Shown here in pieces: positions 52,461 to 64,000 of a stretch of 64,000 bases of DNA (position 1 is its first letter; each line of letters starts with the position of its first letter). Source of the stretch: Miscanthus floridulus. Its lineage: Eukaryota; Streptophyta; Magnoliopsida; Poales; Poaceae. The notes beneath the pieces were generated by a model. That model was not told the origin of the DNA, did not search any database, and saw only the letters and a list, made by a program, of their open reading frames with translations. The DNA lies in NCBI RefSeq assembly GCF_019320115.1, contig NC_089581.1, positions 93,060,802 to 93,124,801 of the forward strand. The letters are read 5' to 3'. Position numbers and translations under genes: made by a program.

Positions 52461-53580
52461 GCTAGCAGCAAATGTTCATGGCCGCATCAAAAATAGCAGG
52501 TCCGCATGCTATGAAGCAGAGATAGAGCATCACTGGTAATTCAACTGCTGAACATGAGGGATTTGCTACTCATCAAGCACCACTCCCTGCCAGCGCATCA
52601 AGACTTCGCCCCTTCATGGAAAGGCTCTGAGCTATCCGGTGGCATGTGGGTTTAAGGTTATTGGTGTTAACACCTATGATAGAAAGGCCAACCCTGCTCA
52701 GTGGCTAACTCTATACGAGATCATCATGAAAGCCATGGGCGAAGACGAAGACATCTTGGCAAACTATCTTCCCATCATGCTTAACTAGTCTACAAACAAC
52801 TAGCTCCTCAGCCTATGGGAGAACTCCATCTAATCTTGGTATGACCTCAAGAAAGTCTTCACCGATAATTATATGGCTACATGTGAGTAGCCTGACACCA
52901 AGTATGACTTGGAGAAGCTTCTTCATCAGTCCTCTGAGGAGTCCCTGTGTGACTTCATCAGGTGCTTCTCGGAGACAAGAAATTCATTCCCAACATCACT
53001 AACGCCGAGGCCATTGCTGCTTTCACCAAAGGGCTCCAGCACGAGCAGCTCCATGGCAAGCTATACCGCAAGAGGCCCACAACCATTAGTGAACTGATAC
53101 AAATAGCAAATGGATACATCGATGCCAAAGAAGGCAAATGGGCTGCCCGCTCCGCTCAACACCTGTGGGCAAACGATGACTGTCGTGAAGACAGGCGCTA
53201 CGACGACCACGACCGCCGCTATGATGATCAAGACTACCACGATGACTGTGACCGCCACCATGATGATCAAGACTACCACAACAACCGTGACCGCCACCAT
53301 GATGACCGTGAGCCCCAGTGTGATGACCGCCCGGATAGCTCGAGAAGTAGATAAAGCCACCGTCATTGGCCTAATAACTCGATCAACACATCAATACTCA
53401 TACCAAGCACACCTACGATGCTGACTTCGACAAACTGCTATCCACAAGGATGCCAAGCACATCATGAGAGAGTGTAGAGGCCTGAAGACAGCGCTCGGTG
53501 GCAAATCATCGAAGAAGCCACGACGTGATGATGATGAGACCGAAGACGATCAAGGCAGAGAATGAGGCAAGAACAAGGGC
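52461..53580 (+). pseudogene. gag C-terminal part, Tat-type copy 2
   Basis: Readable pieces are ANPAQWLTLYEIIMKAMGED (about 52691-52750) and, in the best frame (52962-53354), ITNAEAIAAFTKGLQHEQLH and KLYRKRPTTISELIQIANGY, equivalent to the gag capsid end of copy 1. Several stops and shifts are present. An Asp/His/Arg-rich minisatellite follows at 53211-53327. Confidence 0.7.
53211..53327 (+). repeat. 39-nt coding minisatellite in gag
   Basis: Units start at 53211, 53250 and 53289 and encode 13-residue repeats of the form DRHHDDQDYHDDC. The third unit is diverged. The unit is a multiple of three, so the repeat kept the frame. The inverted copy near 11700-11900 has a comparable Asp/Arg/Asn-rich repeated tract. 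Confidence 0.75.
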
Positions 53581-54424
53581 CCCACCTACTAGGATCCCAC
53601 CAAGACCGTTGCCACCATCTTTGGTGGGAGACCTATCTCCAAGGAAAAGCGAGAGCAGAAGCTTGTAGCCTGACGCATCATGTCGGTCACTACATATGAT
53701 GGCCCCGTCGCTGATCCCAAGTACCTCGAGTGGTTGAAGCACCTGATCACCTTCTCTAGGACCGATTAGTGGTCAGACATCCCACACCTAGGGCATTTCT
53801 CACTCGTCCTAGATCCCATAATCAAGGACGTGCACTTCTAGAAGGTCCTCATTAATGGAGGGAGCACCCTCAACAACCTCTTCACTAGATCTCTAGAGGA
53901 GCTACGGACTCAAGAAGGATGACCTCATCCCCATGGACTCTCTATTCAAGGGAATTGTTCCTGGGAAGGCATCAATTATGTCAACTTCCTCGTCGCCAAT
54001 TTAGTTCAGCACCACCAAGCATTTTCGCGTCAATTACATCAACTTCCTCGTCGCCGATTTCAACATGGCATACCATGCCATCCTTGGCCGACCAACTCTT
54101 GCCAAGTTCATGGCCATGCCACACTATACATACCTGGTGCTGAAGATGTCGATGGAGCAGGGGGTCCTCTCCCTGTGCGCAAACCTCGACATCGCCTACA
54201 ACTATGAGAAGGAAAAGTTTGCGCTTGCTGAGGCAACTAACATGTCCATCTGCATGTAGGACTGCATCATGACTTTGCAATAGATCTCTCCAGAGGACCT
54301 AGAGATCCCAACCATGGAGGCCGCTCAAGCATCAACCAAGTTAAAGGAGGTGAAGGAAGTGGCCCTCGTCCCCGATGACTAGTCTAAGACTGCTCGGATC
54401 GGGGCTGGCCTGAAACCTAAATAG
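53581..54424 (+). pseudogene. Protease region, Tat-type copy 2
   Basis: The second conserved block is clear: AYHAILGRPTLAKFMAMPHY at about 54069-54128. The catalytic block is degenerate near 53850-53880 (LINGGSTLNNLF), with Asn in place of Asp. A short local duplication of TCAACTTCCTCGTCGCC occurs at about 53979 and 54039. The region ends with TAG 54422-54424, the same position as the stop in copy 1. Confidence 0.7.
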
Positions 54425-55788
54425 GAAGACGTGCTCATCAGCTTCCTAAGGGAGCATGTTGACATGTTTGTGTGGAAACCTATGGACATGCTTGGCGTGC
54501 CTCGAGCGCTGATTGAGCACTCCTTAAACATCTTGGTGACCGCCAAGCCAATCAAGCAGAAGCTTCGACGATTCATGCAAGACAAAAAGGAGGCCATTAG
54601 GGTAGAAATAACCTAGCTCTTAGCTGCTAGTTTTATTGAAGAGGTGTATCATCCAAAGTGGTTAGCCAACCTAGTTCATGTAAGAAAAAAGAATAAAGAA
54701 TGGAGAATGTGCGTCTATTACACTGATCTCAACAAACACTACCCTAAAGACCCCTTTGGCCTGCCTTGCATTGATGAGGTCATAGATTCTACAACCGGTT
54801 GTGAGCTCCTATGCTTTTTAGATTACTACTCTGGTTATCACTAGATCACACTAAAGGAAGAAGACCAGATCAAGACATCGTTCATTACACCTTTCGGTGC
54901 CTACTACTACGTGGCCATGTCCTTCGGGCTCAAGAACGTGGTTGCGACTTATCAAAGAGCCATCCAACGCTACCTCAAGGACTAGATCTAGAAAAATGTC
55001 AAGGCTTACATCGATGATGTGGTAGTTAAGTCTAAGATTGCTGACACCTTCATCATCGACCTCACCGAAGTTTTTAAAGCCCTGAAAGTATACCGATGGA
55101 AGCTGAATCCCACTAAGTGCATTTTTGGCGTTCCATCTAGTATCCTGCTAGGCAACATCATCAGTCGCCATAGCATCAAAGCCAACCCAGAGAAGATAGC
55201 GGTGGTGACCAACATGAAACCACTGACCTACGTCAAGGACGTCTATAAGCTAACTAGGTGCATGGCGACTTTAAGTCATTTCATATCCTGTTTGGGCGAA
55301 AAGGGACTCCCCTTCTTCAAGCTACTCAAGGATCAAGAGAAATTTGTCTGGTCAAAGGATGCTAATAAGGCATTTGCCATGCTCAAGTAGTTCCTCACCA
55401 CACCTCTAATCATGATCACCCCCAAACGGATGCAACCCTGCTAATCTACATCACAGCGACCAACCGAGTAGTCAGCACTGCCATCGTTGTTGAACAAGAA
55501 GAGGCCAGACATGCATACAAAGTCCAGTGCCTAGTCTACTTCATCAGCAATGTCCTGAACAAGTTTAAGACTCACTACCCATAGGTCTAGAAGTTGTTGT
55601 ACACCATCCTGATCACATCCCAGAAGCTCCGTCACTACTTTGATGCCTACCACATAGTAGTAGTCACTGAGTGCCCACTCGGTGACATCCTCTACAACAA
55701 AAAAGCCAGCGGCCACATCATTAAATGGACGGTCGAGCTCAATACCTATACCATTGACTTCAGGCCTCGCCACATGATCAAGTCATAG
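54425..55788 (+). pseudogene. Reverse transcriptase and first RNase H, Tat-type copy 2
   Basis: RT blocks [20 protein letters not shown] (about 54726-54785) and the catalytic YIDD at 55007-55018 are visible. [20 protein letters not shown] follows at about 55102-55161. TAG codons lie at several points, for example near 54842 and 54982, and one frameshift is near 55420. The RNase H remnant with DAYHIVVVTECPLGDILYNK runs to about 55700. Confidence 0.75.
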
Positions 55789-56250
55789 ATGCTCACTGAC
55801 TTCATCATTGAGTGGACAGATATGCAAACTCTTGTCTCGGTCGACCACCTCGAGCACTGGATCATGTACTTTGATGGGTCTCTCAACCTCAATGGTGCTG
55901 GGGTAGGCGTATATTTCATCTCACCATTGGGGGATAAACTTCGCTCTGTCCTCCCCCTACACTTCCGAGCATACAATAATACTGTTGAATACGAGGCGGC
56001 AGTTCATGGTCTCCATATAGCTTTCGAGCTCAGCATTAAATGTCTCCAAGTGTATGGTGACTCCACACTCATGATCAATTAGCTTAACATTGATTGGAAT
56101 TGCACCAACGAGAATGATGGACGCTTACTGTGCCGTGATAAGAAAGTTAGAAGACAAATTCTATGGCATCGAATGCCACCACATGGTTTCGGTCCAAAAA
56201 TTAAGCAGTCGATGAGGTATCAAAGATAGGATCAACCTGGGCTGAAGTTC
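55789..56250 (+). pseudogene. Second RNase H, Tat-type copy 2
   Basis: MYFDGSLNLNGAGVGVYFIS (about 55864-55923) keeps the DG that copy 1 lost. NNTVEYEAAVHGL and VYGDSTLMIN follow before a stop at 56083 and a frameshift. Confidence 0.7.
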
Positions 56251-57600
56251 TAGCTAGAGTGTTCGTCTAGGACCTTGTGGCCTCTTCCATGAAGCAGGAA
56301 CATGAAGGCGTTGAAGAAAAACCACCTGCTGAGCAGATAGTCGCAGCGGTCCTTGGGCTGAACAGAGATTGGAGGGAACTTTTCATCAAATACCTCACCA
56401 CTACAGACTGTCTCGGCTAACAACACATAGAGAGAATGCCTTACCCACCGCAGTAAACATTACAGTCCTAGTTTAAGGGAAGTTGTACCACAAAAATGCC
56501 AAAAAGGAGCTACTGCAGAAGTGCAGTCTCCGTGGAAGAAGGCAAGAAGATACTCTAGGAGATCCACACTGGCACCTGCATCAACCATGTGGCCTCTAGA
56601 ACATTGGTCAGAAAGGCTTCTCGAGCTGGTTTCTATTGGCCCTCAGCCATAGCTGATGTTGAAGCACTCGTTCGCCGATGTGAGAACTACCAGTTTTTCA
56701 CTAAACAAATCCACATCCTGGCTTAGGCCTTACAAATGATTCCTACATCATCGCCCTTTGCATGCTAGGGATCAGATATGATCAGGCCATTTAAGGCCGC
56801 ATTGGGTGGTTTCCGCTGGGTCTACGTCTGCAACGATAAATTCTCCAAGTGGATCAAATACAAACCCCTAGTCCAAGCTACAACAAAGAAAGTAGCAGAG
56901 CTGCTTGACGACATTATTCATCGGTTTGGCCTACCAAACAACATTATCACTGACCTAGGGTCCATGTTCACTAGTAGTGACTTTTGGGATTTCTATGACA
57001 AAAGATGTATCTTAGTCAAGTATGTCTCCGTGGCACACCCAAGGGCCAATGGCCAAGTCGAGCGCGCAAACAATATGATCTTGGATGCATTGAAGAAGTG
57101 GCTCTATGAGAAGGAACAGAAACACTTGGGCAAATGGCTCAAGGAACTACCAGCTGTGGTCTAGGGACTAAGGACTGAGCCTAGTCATAACACCGGTGTC
57201 TCCCTATACTTCATGGTTTTTGGTTCTGAGGACGTATTGCCTGCTGACGTCGCCTTCCGAGCACCTAGAGTGGAGAATTACAATGAGGAGAACTCCGACC
57301 AAGCTCGGCTCATTGAAGTGGACAACTTAGAAGAGGAATATCTGGACACTTATGTTCGAACGACAAAATACCTCGATGTCTTATGAAGATACTACAACCA
57401 TAATGTCAATGATCAATTCTTTGTGGTCGGAGACTTAGTATTCCACAGGAAATAGAAGATAGACGGGATGCAAAAGCTCTCCTCACCTTGGGAGGGCCCC
57501 TTCATAGTCAAGGCGAATCACCGGACTAGGGTCCTATAGACTATGCGACATGGATGAAAGAGATGTCCCAAACTCTTGGCACATCGATCTGCTTAGATGT
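56251..57600 (+). pseudogene. Integrase, Tat-type copy 2
   Basis: The zinc-binding part is broken. The open frame 56778-57164 keeps the core: KFSKWIKYKPL, IITDLGSMFTSSDFWDF and [19 protein letters not shown], with the second Asp and the Glu of the D,D,E triad. TAG 57162-57164 replaces the same Trp codon that is TGA in copy 1 (6852-6854). The C-terminal part continues with several stops to about 57600. Confidence 0.72.
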
Positions 57601-58084
57601 TTATACCCTTGAAACATTCATTTCAAAGATATGTACCTTTGATATTTGAGTATTCAATAAAATTTTTTACACTAATGTTTCTCCATATTGTTTTCTCCAT
57701 GCTTTTCTGCTAAGCAATTCTGATTCTTCATACAACATCTTAAAGATGACACACCAACTATGCCTAAGGCAAATACCCGAACAAACACATTGATGCTCGG
57801 ATGCCTCTAGAGATGACCCTGTCTCTGACTTCTCCCTGCATGTGCATGAGCGTCCGCCCTCTGTGTCATGGGTGGTCAGTAGTGGTTCCTTAGTGACACC
57901 CTATTCTTCCCACATGCACACTGGCCCTAGCGCCCCATGTTATGGTTACTAGGCTACCTTGGGCTAGGGGACTCAGCTATACACTACTAATCGGATGGTT
58001 TATATCAAATATAAACACAAACATACCATAACAACAAGCGTTCAACAAAAGTTGCTAAGAACATTTATACAATGATTCAACATG
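57601..58084 (+). other. Spacer after pol in Tat-type copy 2
   Basis: No coding sequence. AATAAA occurs near 57655, corresponding to the site at 7343 in copy 1. Confidence 0.45.
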
Positions 58085-58334
58085 AGTTTTTTTCTAATCT
58101 ATAGAGCACCGGCTCCCCCTTCGTGAAATAGGTCGATGTCACCGGCTAATTTCTTCCCTGGTTCTTTGGCTTCGTCCTCCAGTTTGGCGATCTTGGCTGC
58201 ATCAGTCACCCGAGCATAGCCGGTCACCACTCGCTCGAGATCTACCGAGGGATAGTGTGACCGCAGCATGGCTAGCACATGGACGATGGCTCCATGGGCA
58301 GCACTGCATGTGAACTCCTTGAAGTCCGTTGGTG
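58085..58334 (-). pseudogene. C-terminal fragment of the antisense extra ORF, Tat-type copy 2
   Basis: On the minus strand, VLAMLRSHYPSVDLERVVTG and AKLEDEAKEPGKKLAGDIDL match the end of the antisense ORF in copy 1 ([20 protein letters not shown] near 8115-8200). Homology stops near 58334, where unrelated AT-rich DNA begins, so most of the ORF is missing. Confidence 0.7.
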
Positions 58335-59016
58335 GTATATATTAACGTGTCACTTGTTATAAGTAGCCACCTATTATGAGCCTATATCTTCTAACATTAC
58401 TTTACTAGGGTTGTCATCCTTAGTGATGATGCCAGAGATGCTTGTTGGTACTTCACAATATTAATACTAAGTAGTTATTTATCATTTTATGTGACTAGAA
58501 AGAATATATAAATATATGATTAAAAAGGATCTGCAGGTGCATAGATAATATACCATTGTAGCACTTTACTCGAGAGTATTCCAAGTATCATTATTTATAT
58601 TTTTACCATAGGGAAGGTCTAGCATGGACATGTATTGATAACTTATACTATTGAAGGAGAAGTAAACCATAACCAATGTTCTACTCATAATAGGGGTAAG
58701 TCATAGGATAAGATACATATATATAATATGTATTGATCAATAATAATGATAAATCAATTAGAGTACTCCTTTCTATGGCATTAGCATGGTCAGGTAGAAT
58801 ATTAGAGGAATAATTCCTAAGTCATTCCTAATTACAAGTCAAACCATACATTGATTAGTGCAATTATACCTAGTAGTCATTGCTAAGATCATCCTCATAT
58901 CTACACATAAGGGATATTACTAAGGAGGATTAAGAACAGAGCTTGCTCTTCCTTTGTAACTAGACCCTACAGTGCGCCTATATTTGGGGAGTGGACTATA
59001 AAGGAGACAATGGGAG
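58335..59016. other. Unassigned AT-rich DNA
   Basis: No gene, splice pattern or repeat end is recognisable. It lies between the Tat-type copy 2 breakpoint and the next long LTR, and could be part of another transposon. Confidence 0.4.
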
Positions 59017-62000
59017 TGTCACATCCGTGATCTACCATATGACCCAGAATATAGGGTGTATCCATAGGTAAATAATGTATAAGCACCACGCTTACACAAT
59101 GTCGACCACTCACCCCAGTGTGGTAGAACCATCCAAAATAATACTGCTTCCGAAGGCGCTCGTCTTCCACTAGACACTAAGCACCTTGAAAGGGAGCTAC
59201 ATCGGATAGTTCCATCGAGCACACCCTAAGGGAGAACTCGAAACAATCCATGTTTGACACCCAGAATCCAATAATGAGTACAAGCTTACAATACTTAGTC
59301 CATTTCATACAACAAGAGTTCTTGAAATCATTTATTACAATACTAGAGTTCAGAGTGCGATAATTAAACAGTGGAATGAAAATAAGCATCTAGCGGAAAC
59401 GATACAAGGATCCATCTATGCCCACCAGAAGAATCCTTCATGCAAGAGCTACTCCTCAAGCTGCACCTATAATAGGGGTAATATAAACCCTGAGTACACA
59501 ATGTACTTGCAAGACTTACCCGACTAGTGGGAACTAGTTTCCCGACTCCAAGGGGTATGATAGGCAATATGGGTTTGGTTTTTTCTTTTTGTTTGTGAAA
59601 AGCATTACTAATAGTTTATCCTTATAGTTAAGTTTTATTAGCAGTCATGATTACTTCATTAGCTAACCATTCTAGGTAAGCACCTATTCTACTTTCAAGC
59701 AAGGGTTGAGCAATCAAAATCATTTCACCATCTTTCATCTTCTGGTTCTCACTATAGTGCTGGACCATAGCCAAGTTGTACCAGTCTCACAAAAATGGTG
59801 ATTCATGAACCAATGTATCCTAGCTGGGTACCTCAAAACACATGCCCCATTTGTACCCTAGGCACAAACAAGACCAACCCATTCCACTCCTGTCAAGGGG
59901 TCCTAGGTCCCCATCCAAACTTGGACTCCAAGCCTCCACACTTGAGACTCGGTCTCAGTATGGTGCTTAGACCTCCACCTTTCCCCACCTCCAATCAGTC
60001 GGTCCGAAAAGAGCCAGAACTCACGACAAGAGTGTAACAAGCCTTCCTGCTCCCATAAGCATGTATGTGCTCAAGATAATAAGTCTGTGACCTAACTACC
60101 ATCCACAGCAATGAACGATCCTTAATCAACATGAACAGGGAAAGCAGTGTAACCAAGCTAAGCCCCATTGACCATGGGACACAACCTATTACACCCACCA
60201 ATACCCATGCCATATCCCTTGCCCTATCTCCATTTTCCCTTTCACTCTTTTTATCATGAGAGTATTTATAATAATCACCTATTGCGAGTAACGGCTGGTT
60301 ACTCACGCTATTGAAAACCTAAGCATAGAAGCTACTTGAACCTACACTAGTAAGACTCATAGGACATATATATCTATGCATGTGGTTTCCATAAAATTCC
60401 TATAATGTAAATGCACATAACATATATAAACAATGATTATAAAAAATAAGGGGTTATGCACTGGGGCTTGCCTTAGGGCAGGCACGGTGTCAGCCGAGTC
60501 ACTCGGTGGTGGCTCTAGGACCTTCTCCTGCATGAGAATCTCCACCTTGTACTCCTCAATGATCTCCTCGAACTCATGATCGCCAGTGGTCATGATCTCC
60601 GCCAACTCGTTCTCTACATGCATGCGATGATGATGCAACACTTAGCATTTAACAAATATCAACTCCTAAACTAAGAATACGCATACTAAGCTACTAAGCT
60701 AGCTCTAATGACTAAGGTACTAAGCTAACTATCATTTTTACCAAGCAAAGTGTTGGGTTCAACTAACAAACTCCTAGCTTTACAAATGAAGAATATATCT
60801 TTATTTCTACTAATGATTTAATGTATATTGAAACAAAGAGCATTTAACTATCCTAATCTTTAGTCTATTCTAAAGCTACAAAAATTTATGGTGAGCACAT
60901 AATAATACCAAGAAGCTACTATAAAATTTTTAGGACTAAATCTACCACCAATTTACCACAAGAATTCCTACAATAATTCTCCTAACAATATTAAACATTT
61001 TCAAATGATTTAATAGCTCCTGGTATCAACATGTGCATATATGAACTAAATACACTAAGACATAGAGCACAATTTTAGGAACCTAAGAAAATTTGTTTCA
61101 CAATTTTTGGACACCTACATGATTTTATATGATATACCTAAGATAAGCTCAAAAATTGAATTAGAAAACTATTTCTAATTGCTTAGGAAAAGAAAAAATG
61201 AAACCTCCCGCACGGCCCATGCGATGCGGCCCACGTGAGGTCAGCCCATGACAGAGAAGCCCACAGTGCGCTGGCATTTTAGTAGAAAAGCCCCCACACT
61301 TTCTGCTATTAACGCGACCACTATGCGCCCTATTCCTTTAGTCAGCGATTATGCACTGAAGGCCCCCGAAGAGACTCATCTTGGCATTGGGGAGGTCCCT
61401 GAAGCCCTCGCACTCACCAATGTAGTGGTGGCCAGCATGGAGCCACTACGCTGGCCATCTAGGACCCAGGCAGACCTAGCTAGGGGGTTGATGCTCACCT
61501 ATGGACCTGACGCGCAATATTGGGCAGCGATTAGAAGACCAAAGACGAAGTGGGGGTGACTTCTCCACTGTTGGCGGGCAACCTGCGAGGGTGACAACAA
61601 TGTTCCAGTGAGCTCACCCGCTAAGGAAGTAGTAGAGGTAGCGGGTGAGCATCAGCGACTCACTAATGACCTGGTAGAGGCGATGGTTTGTCAAGAGACG
61701 ACCCGAGCAAGGCTAGACATGAACACATGGCAAGCTTGGCAATGAGCCACGGCAGATACGACTGCGTCAGTAATGTCAAGACAATGGTAGGGGTATGGCA
61801 CAAGTGCACATGGCAAGGAGGGGTAAGAGGCAAGTCTAGCGGTGCAGCCAATTTGGCTCGAGGTGGTCGGATGGGGGCTGCCCTTAGTGGTGGGCAGACT
61901 CAGCCTTATCGGCACGGTGGTGGGGAAAAGCTCCAAAATTGAAGCTCGACTAGGCGCCATTCAAGGCAAGGTGGGGGTGAGTAGCTAGGCAGCTGTGTGA

Positions 62001-63179
62001 TGGAGCCAGCGATGCGATGAATCGGGTGATGGCGACACCTACCTACTTGTTTTTAATGGTGCGGCTCAGTCCACCAAGGTAGCAACGAAGAGAAAGGGGA
62101 AGGGGTAGGTTAGAGCTCATCTCATCCTCACCATAGTGGGACACGAGCAGCGCGATTAGGACACCCACGTGTAGGCTCTATGGACAAGGTGAGTGAGCGT
62201 CTGACCGGTATGGCCTGTGTGGCCGTAGTGTCTTAAATGACAAGGCGATGATGGGCTCGACCATGTGCGTGTGGCAGTGGCGGCCTTGAACTGGGCTGGC
62301 AACGACGCAGAGGGTATAGCAGACAGGCGTGAACACGATGATGATGTGATGGCAGTGGCAGCATCATGGCATGAGGCTGGTTGGTAGTGCAGTGAGGCAG
62401 CAATGGGCGGACGCGATGGCGAGGTGATAGCAGTGCAGCGAGGCCGTGACGGCACCACTGGCTGGTAGCGTGAGGCAGGGCAGCAGGGCGTGAGGCTAGC
62501 GGCTCGCTGCGCCGACCTCGGCCAAGCCCAGGTGGCCCGACCAACCCAACATGGTGGCACGGGATGACCGCGTGGGATGCGGTCATGTGTGCGGCGCCTG
62601 GTGGCCGCGCGGTGACCGCGCGCATGGCAGCAACCATCCTAAGGCCATGTCGTACATGAGTTTTAAAGCACCCAAAATGACTAAACGGTTGCTTCAGGAG
62701 CCAAACCATCTTCACCATGCTTAAGATGGCATATGAGACTACCAAATCAAGCTATAATGCTACACCACCCCTTAACCCAATCTCTCAAAATAATTTGCTA
62801 AACATAGCAATGTCTAGCTGTTAACAAACTTGGAATTTTTCTAAGTTTTTGAGCTGAACTTGATTTCGATTTGCAATTTCTAAGCTAGTAGAAATATTAG
62901 CTGGTAAAATCATTTTTCGACAGCAAGTATTTCACTGTCATCTACAAAGTTTGTACTTCAAACTTTATTTAAGTATCACACACATGTTCTATAGTATTTT
63001 TGCTTAATAAAAATTGGTTTTCAACCCTACTTGATATACAAGGAGCTATTGAATCAACTTTCATTTAGCATTTTTATTGATCATTTTAAGTTAAAAGAAA
63101 TTGATCTACACACTTTATCACATGCATTAACACATAACACATGATGCTCATGACATGTTTTAGTAAATGATTTAGGGTG
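59017..63179 (-). mobile_element. Long gypsy LTR, minus orientation, slightly truncated end
   Basis: It starts TGTCACATCCG at 59017, carries the LTR hairpin at 59493-59507 and the GGGGCTTGCCTT motif near 60465 seen in sister LTRs, has a GC-rich block at 61200-62640, and ends GATTTAGGGTG at 63179. Relatives continue GTTACA, so about five terminal bases are missing. No gag or pol is present. No matching target duplication is found. Confidence 0.6.
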
Positions 63180-64000
63180 CCCCGTGCGTAGTGGAGCGAG
63201 TGCTATATGAACTTATGCATGTATATAATGATAAACTAGCTATACTAAGCATACAACCAAAGTAGATGAACATTATAAGAAAGAACATGAATAAAATGAA
63301 TACTAATATTGTCATAACAATGGTAACTAGCATATAAAAGTAATGGAGGTACAAAAGAGATGTTGTACAAAGATTATACCGAACTACTCTCTTGATAAGA
63401 TTAGGAATCCAAGCGAAGCCTGCTTGCCTCCCTCTAGACCTAGCCTAACTAGCTATGCCCTAGAATATTGTGGAGCTCTGAGGATGATTAGGGTTTCTGT
63501 CTTCTCAAATGACTTATCTTCTCAGGGGGTAGGGGCTGATATATATAGGTCGGAGCGTCCAATGTGAGCCCTTGGACCAAACCGACTTAAAGGACATCAT
63601 AGATGCAACCTAGGAGGTGGTGGAGAACTGACATTACAACGTGAAGGCTGATAGGTGGGCCCAAGGGCTAGGTGGCCCCACTTGGCAGCCTCTCGCCCTC
63701 CGCTTCGGTGTGGAGCCTCTTGACTCTTTTGGAATCTTCTGGTGTCCGTTTCGCTTTGGATAAGCTGCAATTAAATCTGACATGTAGGTCCACCTTGATG
63801 GTTTTTTGAATAAACCCTACAGAAAATATAGATTCACCAAAACTTATGGAATTTGTTAGTTTAAACCCCTAAACCTTCATGGGTGATTATATTTATGCCC
63901 TTATATATGTTATATTGATGGTTTATAATGGTTGTTAACTACCATCAACATCCGTCCACGCCAGTTTGGCAACGGTCGATGATTGACCGATGTAGGCAAG
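63180..64000. other. Unassigned DNA at the window end
   Basis: No protein-like frame is seen. The composition and short inverted pieces (gatggttt / accatc near 63916-63950) suggest another repeat continuing beyond the window. Confidence 0.35.

Larger units (their letters stand above)
31054..58334 (+). mobile_element. Tat-type gypsy element, copy 2, interrupted by nested insertions
   Basis: It comprises a 5' LTR (about 31054-31570), gag N-terminal part (31607-32684), more gag (41172-41480 and 52461-53580), pol (53581-57600), a spacer, and the C-terminal end of the antisense ORF (58085-58334). Insertions at 32685-41171 and 41481-52455 split gag. Each is flanked by a perfect 5-bp duplication, and the gag reading resumes across both. 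Many stops and shifts show it is much older than copy 1. The right part and 3' LTR are missing or displaced after 58334. Confidence 0.8.

Noticed and set aside
62156..62745. Minus-strand frames rich in His/Pro/Ser (134 and 170 codons)
   Set aside because: They overlap each other in different frames in the GC-rich block of a long LTR and have low complexity.

Overview
The window is nuclear DNA of a grass, most likely a panicoid such as a Saccharum, Sorghum or Miscanthus relative. The support is the dense nesting of Ty3/gypsy elements of Tat (RIRE2/Retand-like) and Tekay/Del-like type, an Au-type SINE tail, Stowaway-type MITEs, a Helitron-like terminus, and a plant PP2C gene with standard GT-AG introns. 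The species is inferred from family resemblance, not proven.

1-21,623 is one host gene and its surroundings. A nine-exon PP2C phosphatase gene (BIPP2C1-like) runs on the minus strand from 21,168 to 1,170. All nine exons join in frame into about 507 codons and keep the PP2C metal-binding motifs. Its fifth intron is about 16.7 kb. It holds a truncated plus-strand Tat-type gag-pol element (2,376-10,834) with its spliced antisense extra ORF, an inverted gag fragment of the same family (10,835-12,770), and a truncated long-LTR gypsy element with an extra coiled-coil ORF upstream of gag (12,771-18,026).

21,624-31,053 starts with a solo LTR about 455 bp upstream of the PP2C start codon. Then comes gene-like but unrecognised DNA: GC-rich blocks, one clean orphan exon, hAT-like MITE pieces and a Helitron-like 3' end at 30,527. 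The Helitron may have carried these fragments.

31,054-58,334 is one old, heavily mutated Tat-type element opened by later insertions, most of them bounded by perfect 5-bp target duplications: a 4.8-kb solo LTR (GAGAA) that itself holds a 3.7-kb solo LTR (TGGTG), and an 11-kb two-LTR non-autonomous element (TCAAC) whose 5' LTR holds a 1.9-kb solo LTR (CCAGC). Another long LTR follows at 59,017-63,179. The last 0.8 kb is unassigned.

The PP2C gene is the only intact host gene I can support. The most interesting signals are an LTR-encoded small ORF whose frame and stop survive between copies, a conserved hairpin inside a splice-like LTR segment, a two-LTR element that keeps only a dead protease and a misplaced CCHC knuckle, and a gag-pol frame broken downstream of its one gag deletion only by changes that look like transitions.
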